A DNA stretch of 43,371 nt from Acidobacteriota bacterium (GCA_016871015.1 VFZX01000021.1:1-43371); one strand, 5' to 3'. Shown: positions 16,532 through 24,678, counted from the stretch's first letter. The notes: generated by a model from the letters alone, not told the origin. Numbers and translations: made by a program.

Positions 16532-17230
16532 CTACAGGATCGGAAACTGGCTCTGCTTTTGCGTGTAGTAGGCGCCCATGGTCCGGTTCGCGCCGGCGAC
16601 CGCTGGAAGCTCCGCCGCCACTGCGTCCCACGATGCACCGGGGACGAAGAAGTACAGCTCACCGTCGCCGAGTCCGGTAAATGTGCGGTTGCCCTTGCAT
16701 CCGAACGAGAGCCCCGCCTTTCCAGTCTGGCTCGCGAACGGAATCCCAGCGCAGCCAGGCCGCCCCAGGATGCTTGCGCTCATGTCGCAGGCGCCCGCCC
16801 GCACCGCGGCTTCGTACACCAGCATTGCCGTGGCGGCTGGAGCGGCAATGATCACCACATCCGGTTTGAACGCCGTGGCGCCCACTGGGCCATAAGCCAC
16901 CGCGGCGGGCTGCGTCTTCTGCGTCGGGATAGCGGGGACCTCCTCCATGCGGATGTACCCATTCGAAACCATGAACCCGATGGTTTCCTCCAGCTCTTTG
17001 GCCCGCTCCGGCGGCAAAGAGATCGCGTGCGTGTGCGATCCCACCGCGCAGTTGTGGTGATCCGCGGGAACCGTGTAGAACGTCTCCCCTTTCATCGCCT
17101 GCCGCCAGAATGCGCAGCCGGCTGGCGCGGCGGCGCCGTCCCATTGTTTGATTCCCTCCGGCGCGGAATCGAGGAACGCGATGCCGATAGGTGGCGAAGT
17201 CAAGCCAAGAAGTGATTGAACGTTTTCCAT
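16532..17230 (-). CDS. DUF169 domain-containing protein
   Basis: This 232-residue protein matches the DUF169 family (COG2043) of unknown function. Conserved blocks are LTSPPIGIAFLD at the N-terminus, GCAFWRQAMKGETFY, ADHHNCAVGSHTH (about 62-74), a central PDVVIIAAPAATAMLVYEA, then GRPGCAGIPFA and FGCKGNRTF. The invariant-looking Cys and His residues in those blocks could bind a metal or cofactor, which is inference only. There is no signal peptide, so it is cytoplasmic. It is the first gene of the six-gene operon and divergent from the four-carbon acid sugar kinase by 20 bp. The start ATG 17230 lies 6 nt after TACAAT. Confidence 0.82.
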   Translation of the reverse strand: MENVQSLLGLTSPPIGIAFLDSAPEGIKQWDGAAAPAGCAFWRQAMKGETFYTVPADHHNCAVGSHTHAISLPPERAKELEETIGFMVSNGYIRMEEVPAIPTQKTQPAAVAYGPVGATAFKPDVVIIAAPAATAMLVYEAAVRAGACDMSASILGRPGCAGIPFASQTGKAGLSFGCKGNRTFTGLGDGELYFFVPGASWDAVAAELPAVAGANRTMGAYYTQKQSQFPIL

Positions 17231-17236
17231 GCAATG

Positions 17237-17242
17237 ATTGTA
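17237..17242 (-). promoter_or_regulatory. Putative -10 element (TACAAT) for the DUF169-MFS-SDR-E1-E2 operon
   Basis: TACAAT on the minus strand ends 6 nt before ATG 17230. The plus strand reads TGTACT at 17239-17244, 6 nt before the kinase ATG at 17251. The 20-bp divergent gap must hold both start sites, so the transcripts would be leaderless and the promoters mutually exclusive or co-regulated. Confidence 0.35.
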
Positions 17243-17250
17243 CTTCGAAC

Positions 17251-18225
17251 ATGTCCCTCGCGCCGCCGGAGATCCGGATTCTCGCCGACGACCTCACCGG
17301 CGCGTGTGACACCGGCGCCGCGTTCGCCGGGCGTGGACTCCGGACCATCGTCAGCCTTGATGGCCAGCCGCATGCGTGCGACGTCCTGGTGATCTCGACC
17401 GCGTCACGGGCTGACTCGCCCGCCGACGCCTATGCCAAAGTGCGCGCCGCGTGTGAGACTCTGGCCCCGGGTGGACGCGGCCTGTTCTACAAGAAGATCG
17501 ACTCAACCCTGCGCGGTCCTGTGGCCGCCGAGATCCGCGCCTGCATCGACAGTGGCGGCAGGGTTCCAGCGATTGTGTGTCCCGCGTTTCCCGCACAACG
17601 ACGGACCGTGGTCGGTGGCCGCCTGTGGGCGCCCGGTGTCAGTATTGACCTGGGCGACGTCCTCGCCGGGCTTCCAGTGCGAATCTGTGACGCGTCGACA
17701 GCGGATGATCTGGAGCACATCGCGGCTTCGCTTCTGCGCGCGCCAGTTCCACTCGCCGCCGGTTCGGCCGGACTCGCACGGGCGATCGCCGGATTCTATG
17801 GCTCGGATACGCGGGCATCGGCGCCCAGGCCCGTGGGCGGCCCCGTTGTACTGTGCGTCGGCTCGGATCATCCAGCCACCGCTGCGCAGTTGAGCCACCT
17901 GGAACAGGCACGGCCGTCCGGCTGGGAGCTCCATCGCGTGGACTTCAGCGTGGCGATCCCCGGGTTGGCATCGAAGCTCGAGGCGATGCGCAATGGCGGG
18001 GTGTTCTTTTGCGGCGGCGACACCGCTGCGCACGTGTGTGGACTACTGGGAGTCCGCGCCATCCAACTGGATCGCGAAGTCCTGCCGGGCGTGCCAATCG
18101 GCCGCCTGATCGGCGGGCCGTGTGATGGACTCGCGGTGGTCACCAAGTCCGGCGGATTCGGGGCCGTGGACGTGCTGAGTTGCGTCGTCGATGCGCTTTC
18201 GGCACAGAATCGAAAGACAGCATGA
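17251..18225 (+). CDS. Four-carbon acid sugar kinase (DUF1537 family)
   Basis: The family phosphorylates threonate, erythronate or related acids with ATP (DtnK, LtnK, OtnK). Motifs seen are ADDLTGACD (12-20), KKIDSTLRG (about 87-95), CPAFPAQRRTVVGG, GSAGLA (about 182), GGDTAAHV (about 253-260) and the C-terminal GGPCDGLAVVTKSGGFG. At 324 residues it is shorter than most members (about 390-450), with trimmed connecting loops but all recognisable motifs. ATG 17251 is chosen since ADDLTG then falls at the usual position; the longer frame from 17191 overlaps the divergent DUF169 gene. Its stop overlaps the PdxA-like gene (ATGA), matching the DtnK-PdxA2 pairing of D-threonate catabolism. Confidence 0.88.
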   Translation: MSLAPPEIRILADDLTGACDTGAAFAGRGLRTIVSLDGQPHACDVLVISTASRADSPADAYAKVRAACETLAPGGRGLFYKKIDSTLRGPVAAEIRACIDSGGRVPAIVCPAFPAQRRTVVGGRLWAPGVSIDLGDVLAGLPVRICDASTADDLEHIAASLLRAPVPLAAGSAGLARAIAGFYGSDTRASAPRPVGGPVVLCVGSDHPATAAQLSHLEQARPSGWELHRVDFSVAIPGLASKLEAMRNGGVFFCGGDTAAHVCGLLGVRAIQLDREVLPGVPIGRLIGGPCDGLAVVTKSGGFGAVDVLSCVVDALSAQNRKTA

Positions 18226-19181
18226 TGCGAAAGCCTCGAATTGCAGTGACAATGGGTGATCCGGCCGGAATCGGTCCGGAGGTGGTCGTGAAGGCGCTGG
18301 CCGATCCTGGTATTGCGGACCTGGCGGATTGGATCGTAGTGGGCGATGCAGTCGTCGCGAGGCGGGCCTCCTCACTCACCGGTCTCGACTTGCGCGCGGA
18401 ACTCAGCGGCCAAAGCCAGTTGAGTGATGAGAACGGCTTCGAGTTCGGCAAGCTCGATGCGGCCTGTGGGCGCGCCGGTCTGCACTACGTGAAATCGGCC
18501 ACGGAAATGTGCCTGCGGGGCGAAGCCGACGCAATGGTGACCGCGCCGCTGAACAAGGAAGCAGTGGCGCTCTCCGGCGTCCAGTTTTCCGGCCACACCG
18601 AGTACATCGCCGAGCTGTGCGGCAACTCGGACTCGCGGATGCTACTCGTCAGCGAACGCCTGCGGGTGGTCCACGTGTCCACCCACATCGCGCTGCGCCA
18701 GGCCTGCGAGCTGAAGACGGACCGGATTATCCGCACCATCGAGCTCGGTGATCAGGCGCTACGGCTCCTCGGGTTCAGCGCGCCGCGCATCGCGGTTTGC
18801 GGATTGAATCCCCACGCGGGCGAGCATGGACTGTTCGGCACGGAGGACGAAGAGGCGATCGTGCCGGCGATCCGTGCCGCACGCGCAATCGGAATTCATT
18901 GCGATGGTCCCCATGCCGGCGACACGGTGTTCCTGGCGGCGGTGAAGGGCCGCTACGACCTCGTGGTAGCGATGTATCACGACCAGGGCCACATTCCCAT
19001 GAAGCTGCTCGATTTCGACCGCGGTGTGAACGTATCCATCGGACTGCCGGTGATCCGGACTTCCGTTGATCACGGCACTGCGTTTGATATCGCCGGCAAG
19101 AATCAGGCGAATCCGGAAAGCATGATGTGCGCGCTGCGGCTGGGCGCTCAGATGGCTGCCGGGGCGTTGGCGAAGCAGTAG
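18222..19181 (+). CDS. PdxA2-type 4-phospho-acid dehydrogenase (4-hydroxythreonine-4-phosphate dehydrogenase family)
   Basis: The 319-residue protein shows the PdxA family motifs: TMGDPAGIGPEV (10-21), GHTEYIAEL, HVSTHIALRQA (a metal-binding His), GLNPHAGEHGLFG (metal-binding His region), AMYHDQGHIPMKLL and SVDHGTAFDIAGKNQANPES. The fold oxidises a 4-phosphorylated hydroxy acid with NAD and then decarboxylates it. Next to a DUF1537 kinase the characterised role is D-threonate 4-phosphate to dihydroxyacetone phosphate plus CO2, rather than vitamin B6 synthesis; this is inference from context. ATG 18222 overlaps the kinase stop as ATGA. The last 34 nt overlap the convergent propeller gene. Confidence 0.88.
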   Translation: MMRKPRIAVTMGDPAGIGPEVVVKALADPGIADLADWIVVGDAVVARRASSLTGLDLRAELSGQSQLSDENGFEFGKLDAACGRAGLHYVKSATEMCLRGEADAMVTAPLNKEAVALSGVQFSGHTEYIAELCGNSDSRMLLVSERLRVVHVSTHIALRQACELKTDRIIRTIELGDQALRLLGFSAPRIAVCGLNPHAGEHGLFGTEDEEAIVPAIRAARAIGIHCDGPHAGDTVFLAAVKGRYDLVVAMYHDQGHIPMKLLDFDRGVNVSIGLPVIRTSVDHGTAFDIAGKNQANPESMMCALRLGAQMAAGALAKQ

Positions 19182-20518
19182 AGCGACGATTGGGTGCGCA
19201 CGAAGATCCGCCCGTCCACGATGGCGGGCGTCGCGAACACTTCTTCGCCGAGCGGGTTCACCTGCACGATGCTCCACTGGCCTTCCGCTTTGACAACGGA
19301 CACCGTGCCGTCCTGGCTTACCAGCCAGATCTTGCCATCTGCGGCGACTGGTGATGCGAAGTACTTATCGATAGCCCCTTTGAGCCGGTCCTGCTTGATC
19401 ACGGCTCCCGTGGCGGGATCGAATGAGATCAGGATGCCGCTGTCGTTGACCATGAACAATACCTCGTTGTAGAGGACCGTCGAGGGCACCTGCGGCACTG
19501 GGCGCTGGTACTTCCACAAAACCTCGCGTGACGCCAGGTCCACCGCCAGCAGTCCGTTTTCCGCGGCGAGCATGGCACGCGCGATGGCCCATTCGGTCTC
19601 GTTCAACCGCCCGTCCTGGTTCGTGTCGAACGTGCCGAAGTAACCGGGACGCTCCACCCGCTCGTTCGGGATCTCGGCGGGCGATAGGCTCCCGTCGCGG
19701 TCGGCGTCGTTGGAGGCGAGTGCCTCGGCGAACGGCGGCAGCTTGATCTGCTGGCCTGGCTGATTCTCCGGGAAACCCCAGCCGTTGATGTACAGCTTGC
19801 CGTTGGCGATCGAAGGCACCGATTTCATCTCGCATGCGAGTCCCGGAATGGACCATAGCTTGCGGCCGTCGCCAGCGGCGTAGGCGCTGAGCTGGAATGA
19901 TTCCGCGATCAGGATCTGGCCCTGGTGCACCACAGGCGTCGAGTACCCGGAGATTACGCCCGGCCGTTGCGTGCGCCACGCCTGCTTGCCGGAGCGTGCG
20001 TCCACCGCCAGCAGGAACGACTCGGCGTCCTGGTCCACTGGCAGGATCACCTTGCCATCCACCAGCACCGGGGACGCGCCGAATCCGTAGTAGACCTTGA
20101 ACGGACCCAAAGGAAACCGCCACCGCTCCTTGCCGTTCCGGTCGTAGGAGAGCAGCCCGAAGTCCTGGAAGAAGACGAACACGTTATCCCGCTCGTCGGC
20201 CAGTGGACTGGGAGACGCCGGGTTGTTCGGCTTTCGCAACGGATTTCCAGTCCCCGCGTCCACCTCGCGGCGCCACAACAGCTTCCCGTCCTTGCGATTC
20301 AAACAAATCGTGGCGCGCTTGTCTTTTTCAAATCCTGTCACGTAGACCCGGTCGCGCGTGACCACCGGCGAAGAGTGGCCCGGCGGGACCGGAGCCTTCC
20401 AAACCACGTTGCGTCCGGGTCCGAACTCCACGGGAGGCGCCGCGCCGGTGGCGATCCCTTGCGAGTTGGGACCGCGGAACTGTGGCCACGTCAACAGAAG
20501 CGCGGCGAGCAGTGTCAT
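19148..20518 (-). CDS. Secreted PQQ-like beta-propeller protein with an inserted EF-hand pair
   Basis: The 456-residue protein begins with a short signal segment (MTLLAALLLT) and then WPQFRGPNSQGIA, the standard start of the outer-membrane-biogenesis/PQQ-like propellers common in Planctomycetes and Acidobacteria. Blade repeats (e.g. CLNRKDGKLLWRREVD, AVDARSGKQAWRTQRPG) follow. Between blades sit two canonical 12-residue calcium loops, 271-282 (DADRDGSLSPAE) and 298-309 (DTNQDGRLNETE). No catalytic Asp motif of true PQQ dehydrogenases is apparent, so it may be a structural or binding propeller. ATG 20518 overlaps the cupin stop as ATGA. The 3' end overlaps pdxA2 by 34 nt on the opposite strand. 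Confidence 0.85.
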   Translation of the reverse strand: MTLLAALLLTWPQFRGPNSQGIATGAAPPVEFGPGRNVVWKAPVPPGHSSPVVTRDRVYVTGFEKDKRATICLNRKDGKLLWRREVDAGTGNPLRKPNNPASPSPLADERDNVFVFFQDFGLLSYDRNGKERWRFPLGPFKVYYGFGASPVLVDGKVILPVDQDAESFLLAVDARSGKQAWRTQRPGVISGYSTPVVHQGQILIAESFQLSAYAAGDGRKLWSIPGLACEMKSVPSIANGKLYINGWGFPENQPGQQIKLPPFAEALASNDADRDGSLSPAEIPNERVERPGYFGTFDTNQDGRLNETEWAIARAMLAAENGLLAVDLASREVLWKYQRPVPQVPSTVLYNEVLFMVNDSGILISFDPATGAVIKQDRLKGAIDKYFASPVAADGKIWLVSQDGTVSVVKAEGQWSIVQVNPLGEEVFATPAIVDGRIFVRTQSSLYCFANAPAAI

Positions 20519-20895
20519 TTGAGTTCGATGCGGATCGAGTGCATTGCGGTCTTGCCAATGTTCTTCACTTCGTGGACAACTGGCTCGCTCCACACCACGG
20601 TGCCGAACTTGCGCACGGCCTTGTTCTTGGCGCCGCTCGGAAAGGTGGTCTGCTCGATTTCGTAGTCGGCCAGATACACCGTGACACCACGCGGATGCTT
20701 GTGCTTCCGCTCGATCTTCCCGGGCGGTACCTTCGCCGAGATCACGCGGACGATCGGGTTCTCAAGCAGCAGCGTATGCGTGTCGCCGGCCACCTTCAGC
20801 GGGTCGAGTTCTTCTTGTGAGGCGGCGGGAGTTCTCCACATCACCAGGCCGATAACGGCGAGGCATGCCAACGGAATCCATTTCTTGATGGCCAT
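20515..20895 (-). CDS. Small exported cupin-fold protein
   Basis: The 126-residue protein has an N-terminal hydrophobic export segment (about 6-20, WIPLACLAVIGLVMW) and a cupin-like barrel: VRVISAKVPPGKIERKHKHP, then VTVYLADYEI, and VVWSEPVVHEVKN. The KHKH pair (about 65-68) and a later His (VVHEV) could be metal ligands, which is inferred from cupin architecture. The Cys in the leader lacks a proper lipobox at -3. Function unknown; related proteins are annotated as cytoplasmic or secreted cupins. It is the first gene before the EF-hand propeller (ATGA overlap) and starts 16 nt downstream of the aminotransferase stop, so it may be co-transcribed with it. Confidence 0.72.
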   Translation of the reverse strand: MAIKKWIPLACLAVIGLVMWRTPAASQEELDPLKVAGDTHTLLLENPIVRVISAKVPPGKIERKHKHPRGVTVYLADYEIEQTTFPSGAKNKAVRKFGTVVWSEPVVHEVKNIGKTAMHSIRIELK

Positions 20896-20911
20896 GCCGG
20901 ATACTCTACCA

Positions 20912-22228
20912 TCACCCGGTGGTTTCGATGGCCTGGACGAGGCTGCGCTCGATCAGATCGAACAACTCGTCCATGTCGGCGATGGTCGAGTTGATCGCCG
21001 GACACACCGCGAACCAACCTGGATCGCAGCGCATGATCAGTCCGTTGGCGCGCGCCGTCCGCTTCAGCGCCGTCCCGATTTTCGTGCCGGTCAGCTCCAC
21101 TCCCAGCAGCACGCCCTTGCCGCGAACCTCACGGACCACGCCGTGACGCTTCAGCGTCTCAAGCCGCGCCCGTAGGTGCGATCCCAGGCGCTCGGCGTTC
21201 TCCCACAAACGGTGGCGCTGGATCTCCTCGATCACCGCAATCCCGGCAGCGCACGCGAACGGATTGCCCGCGTACGTGTGGCCATGCATGAACTGGACCT
21301 GGTCCTCGGGCCGCCCCAGGAACGCTTCGCCCATATCCTCGCGCGCCGCCATCGCGGCCAGCGGTACCGTCCCGCTCGATATCCCCTTGCCCACGGCCAT
21401 CAGATCCGGCGTAACGCCAAATGTTCCAGCCGCGAACATGTTCCCTGTCCGGCCGAACCCGGTGATCACTTCATCGAAGATCAGCAGGACATTGTGCCGG
21501 TTGCAGATTTCGCGGATCAGCCGGAAGTACTCCTCCGTTGGTGTGATAATGCCGCCGGTGTTGCCGATTGGCTCAAGGATCACCGCCGCCACGGTCTCCG
21601 GATCCTCGTTCACAATCACGTCTTCAAACGCGAGCGCGGCGAACCGGTTGCACTCCTCCCATGATGAAAAGCGGTCACGGTACCACGTCGGTGGCGGGAC
21701 TTTCAGGAAGCCCGCCATGTGTGGCTCGAACTTTGACTTGCGGCTCCCGGTGCCGCTCGCCGCCATCGCCCCGAACGTCCCACCGTGGTAGCCGAAGTAG
21801 CGGCTCACCACCTTGTACTTGGCCGGATGCCCGGACTGCTTCCAGTACTGGCGCACGAACTTTAGCGCGCACTCCACCGCTTCCGATCCACCACTGAACG
21901 GCTTGATGTAGTTGAGCCGCCCTGGCGTAATCGAGCTTAGTTTATCGATAAACTCCAGCGCTACATCGGAGATCGCGTGCAGCGGCGGCGCGAACGTCAG
22001 ACGGTCGAGCTGGCGGTGCAGCGCCTCAATCACGCGTGGATGGCGGTGGCCGAGCACCGCGACAAAAATTCCCCCGATCGCGTCGAAATAGCGGCGCCCC
22101 TCGACATCCCAGTAGTAAAGGCCTTCCGCGCGCTCAATGACAAGCGGATCCTTGGCAAACTCCTCCATCTGGTGGAAATCGACAAAGGTGCGCTTGAGCA
22201 GCGCTTCAACCGGAACTGTGGCGGGCAT
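20912..22228 (-). CDS. Class III pyridoxal-phosphate aminotransferase
   Basis: The 438-residue enzyme belongs to the omega-aminotransferase/acetylornithine-type family, which moves an amino group to or from a terminal amine using PLP. Seen are GGSEAVECALKFVRQYW (about 113-129, phosphate binding), YHGGTFGAMAASG (147-159), the cofactor Asp in IFDEVITGFGRTG (D252) and the PLP-lysine in AVGKGISSG (K281). The substrate is not determinable; it resembles the taurine/4-aminobutyrate group. Three in-frame ATGs exist (22240, 22237, 22228); 22228 is preferred because TATGAT then ends 7 nt upstream, like other genes here, but 22240 is possible. It is divergent from the DUF4838 gene. Confidence 0.85.
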   Translation of the reverse strand: MPATVPVEALLKRTFVDFHQMEEFAKDPLVIERAEGLYYWDVEGRRYFDAIGGIFVAVLGHRHPRVIEALHRQLDRLTFAPPLHAISDVALEFIDKLSSITPGRLNYIKPFSGGSEAVECALKFVRQYWKQSGHPAKYKVVSRYFGYHGGTFGAMAASGTGSRKSKFEPHMAGFLKVPPPTWYRDRFSSWEECNRFAALAFEDVIVNEDPETVAAVILEPIGNTGGIITPTEEYFRLIREICNRHNVLLIFDEVITGFGRTGNMFAAGTFGVTPDLMAVGKGISSGTVPLAAMAAREDMGEAFLGRPEDQVQFMHGHTYAGNPFACAAGIAVIEEIQRHRLWENAERLGSHLRARLETLKRHGVVREVRGKGVLLGVELTGTKIGTALKRTARANGLIMRCDPGWFAVCPAINSTIADMDELFDLIERSLVQAIETTG

Positions 22229-22235
22229 TCTCCTC

Positions 22236-22241
22236 ATCATA
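22236..22241 (-). promoter_or_regulatory. Putative -10 element (TATGAT) for the aminotransferase gene
   Basis: TATGAT on the minus strand is followed by GAGGAGA and ATG 22228. The GAGGAG sits too close (1 nt) to act as a normal ribosome site, which suits a leaderless start. It overlaps the divergent -10 on the other strand. Confidence 0.3.
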
Positions 22242-22245
22242 AAAT
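22240..22245 (+). promoter_or_regulatory. Putative -10 element (TAAAAT) for the DUF4838 gene
   Basis: TAAAAT ends 9 nt before ATG 22255, with no ribosome site between them. Confidence 0.35.
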
Positions 22246-22254
22246 AGAGCGTTG

Positions 22255-24678
22255 ATGCGGCATTGGTGGATTGGACTGTGGGCCTGCGTGGCGTGCGCGC
22301 AGATCAAGCTTGTGGAGAACGGCGGGAGCCGCTACACGATTTGCACGGAGGACCCGGCCTCAGCCCACCAGCAGCGGGCCGCCGCTGAGCTGCAGCGCTT
22401 CGTGGCTCAGATGTCCGGGGCCAAGTTTCCGGTCTCCCCTTGTGCCGAATCAGCCACGCATCAGGTCCGGATCCGCGAGCGCGACGGACTGGGAGAAGCC
22501 TCCTCAATCGAGATCAGCGGCTCCGGACTCATCATTGAAGGCGGGCGTGACCGCGGCGTGCTCAACGGCGTCTATTCGCTCCTCGATCAACTTGGCTGCC
22601 GCTGGTTCACCCGTACCGTGAGCCACATACCAAACCGCCGGACGATCGTGATCCCGAAGACGCGCCAGCAATTCCGGCCCGCCTTCGAGTACCGCGACGT
22701 CTACTTCACCGAGGCACGGGATCCCGAATGGTCCGCGCGCAACCGGCTCAACGGACAGCACGTCATCTACCACCCGTTCGTCCATTCGTTTCCTGCAATC
22801 ATTCCGCATGAGCAGTACTTCGCGTCTCATCCTGAGTACTTCGCGCTTGTCGACGGCCAGCGCCGATGGGAGCGCGCGCAGATCTGCCTCACCAATCCCG
22901 ATGTGATGCGGATCGCGGTGGACCGCACCCGCCAATGGATCCGTGAGCGGCCCGATTCGAAGTTCGTGTCCATCTCGCAAAACGACTGGACCGGATACTG
23001 TGAGTGCGACCGTTGCCGGCGCGTTGAGGCCGAAGAGGGCGGGGCACACTCAGGTCCGCTGGTGCGTTTCGTCAACCACGTCGCCGAACAGATCGAGCGT
23101 GAGCATCCGGACAAGAAGATCGATACGCTGGCTTACTGGTACACCGAGCCGCCGCCCACCAAAACGCGTCCGCATAAGAATGTTTGGATCCGGTTCGCTC
23201 CCATCCGCGCCTGCCAGTCGCACCCGTATGAGAGCTGCCCCTACAACGCGCGCGTGACCGGCAACCTGCGCCGTTGGTCGGAGATCACCAACCGCATCTA
23301 CGTCTGGCACTATTCGACCAATTTCGAGCACTACCTGCTGCCGTTCCCCAACTTCAAGGAACTTGCCGCCGACGTACCGATGTACCGGCGCCACGGCGTT
23401 ACCGGGATCTTCATGCAGGGTAGTCCGGCGCCGGGTGGAGGAGGCGAGTTCGCGGAGCTGCGATCCTACGTGCTCGCGCGGCTCCTGTGGAACCCGGACG
23501 CCAACGTCGAAGCTGAGATCAACAGCTTCCTCGCGGCGGTGTTTGGAAGCGCCGCCAAGTCCGTCCGGGCTTACTTCGATCTCGTCCAGCGGCAGGGAAG
23601 GGCGAATCACCTCTGGGTGTACGATCCGGCGGACTCACCGTATGTGCACACCCGATTTCTCGATCAGGCCGATGCCATCTTGCGCCGCGCCGCATCACAG
23701 GCCGTCAGTCCTGAGATCCGCGAGCGCGTCGAACGCGTACGCCTCGGGATCGACTACGCAAAGCTGCGCCGCCGGCAACAGTTCTTCCTCGAAGGCGATT
23801 GGTTCCAACCCCGTGGACTCGACGCCCTCCGCACGGACTTCAACCGCTTCTTCGACCGCATCCGCGAACTCGGCATCGAACATGTCCGCGAAGGTGTTCC
23901 GCCGGAGATGGAGCGAGCGATGTTCGATCAAGGCACCCGCCCGTTCCGCACCGTAACGCTGTCGTCGGCGTCCACTCGCGCCATTGCAATTCCTGAATTG
24001 AACTCCCGCGTGATCGAACTCGGCGCCTACCGTGTGGGCATCGATCCCGGAAGCTGGCGGTACCCGGATCAAAGCGGAATCTGGCCGCAAGCACATGCAA
24101 GCGCGCACCACCGCGTACCCTACCAGTTCACGTGGGCCGATGTTGTAGACCGCGGTCCGGCAGGTGAAGTGGCGATCTCCGGGGCCTCCCCTGACGACCT
24201 CATCATCACGCGGAAGATGCGGCTCGATGGCGGCCGCCTGGAGACGGTCACCGAGGTCCACAATGTGGGTGAGACCTCGCGCCCCGTTACGATTCAGGCG
24301 ATCGCCGAGCTGCGGCTCGATCCCGGTGCGAACGGCGAACAACTGGCGCTCGCCTACCGCACCGTGTCTGGCACGCAAGTGGACCGCACGTTCTTCGAGC
24401 CCCGCGGGGAGACCGGACGAAGCGGATTCCTCCGCGGCGACAACCTGCCGGCGGGCGTGTGGCACGCGTACGGTCCAGCCGGCACACCGGGGATCGAGCA
24501 CTCGTTTGAAATCAACGAAGTCGACCGCTGTGACTGGGCGTGGACGCTACGCGGCGTCCCCACGCTTGCGATCTCGTGCTGGAGCAAGCCCGTCACACTG
24601 GAACCGGCCCGCCGTGTGATGCTTAAGTCCCACTATCGCGCGACGTCTGGGCGCGGAGGAAAGCCATCAGGTCGGTGA
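22255..24678 (+). CDS. Secreted DUF4838 domain-containing protein (alpha-glucuronidase-like architecture)
   Basis: The 807-residue protein starts with a signal peptide (MRHWWIGLWACVACAQ). Residues about 20-115 form a GH20/GH67-like N-terminal domain (HQQRAAAELQRFVAQMSG, RGVLNGVYSLLDQLGCRWF). DUF4838 follows (about 200-460: SISQNDWTGYCECDRC, LAYWYTEPPP, WHYSTNFEHYLLPFPNF). The C-terminal third is beta-rich. The layout is that of a polysaccharide-processing enzyme, but activity is not established for DUF4838. The CECDRC cluster (about 249-254) is conserved in the family and may bind metal or form a disulfide. The 3' end overlaps the convergent cytochrome gene by 56 nt. ATG 22255 is chosen over the preceding TTG. 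Confidence 0.82.
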   Translation: MRHWWIGLWACVACAQIKLVENGGSRYTICTEDPASAHQQRAAAELQRFVAQMSGAKFPVSPCAESATHQVRIRERDGLGEASSIEISGSGLIIEGGRDRGVLNGVYSLLDQLGCRWFTRTVSHIPNRRTIVIPKTRQQFRPAFEYRDVYFTEARDPEWSARNRLNGQHVIYHPFVHSFPAIIPHEQYFASHPEYFALVDGQRRWERAQICLTNPDVMRIAVDRTRQWIRERPDSKFVSISQNDWTGYCECDRCRRVEAEEGGAHSGPLVRFVNHVAEQIEREHPDKKIDTLAYWYTEPPPTKTRPHKNVWIRFAPIRACQSHPYESCPYNARVTGNLRRWSEITNRIYVWHYSTNFEHYLLPFPNFKELAADVPMYRRHGVTGIFMQGSPAPGGGGEFAELRSYVLARLLWNPDANVEAEINSFLAAVFGSAAKSVRAYFDLVQRQGRANHLWVYDPADSPYVHTRFLDQADAILRRAASQAVSPEIRERVERVRLGIDYAKLRRRQQFFLEGDWFQPRGLDALRTDFNRFFDRIRELGIEHVREGVPPEMERAMFDQGTRPFRTVTLSSASTRAIAIPELNSRVIELGAYRVGIDPGSWRYPDQSGIWPQAHASAHHRVPYQFTWADVVDRGPAGEVAISGASPDDLIITRKMRLDGGRLETVTEVHNVGETSRPVTIQAIAELRLDPGANGEQLALAYRTVSGTQVDRTFFEPRGETGRSGFLRGDNLPAGVWHAYGPAGTPGIEHSFEINEVDRCDWAWTLRGVPTLAISCWSKPVTLEPARRVMLKSHYRATSGRGGKPSGR

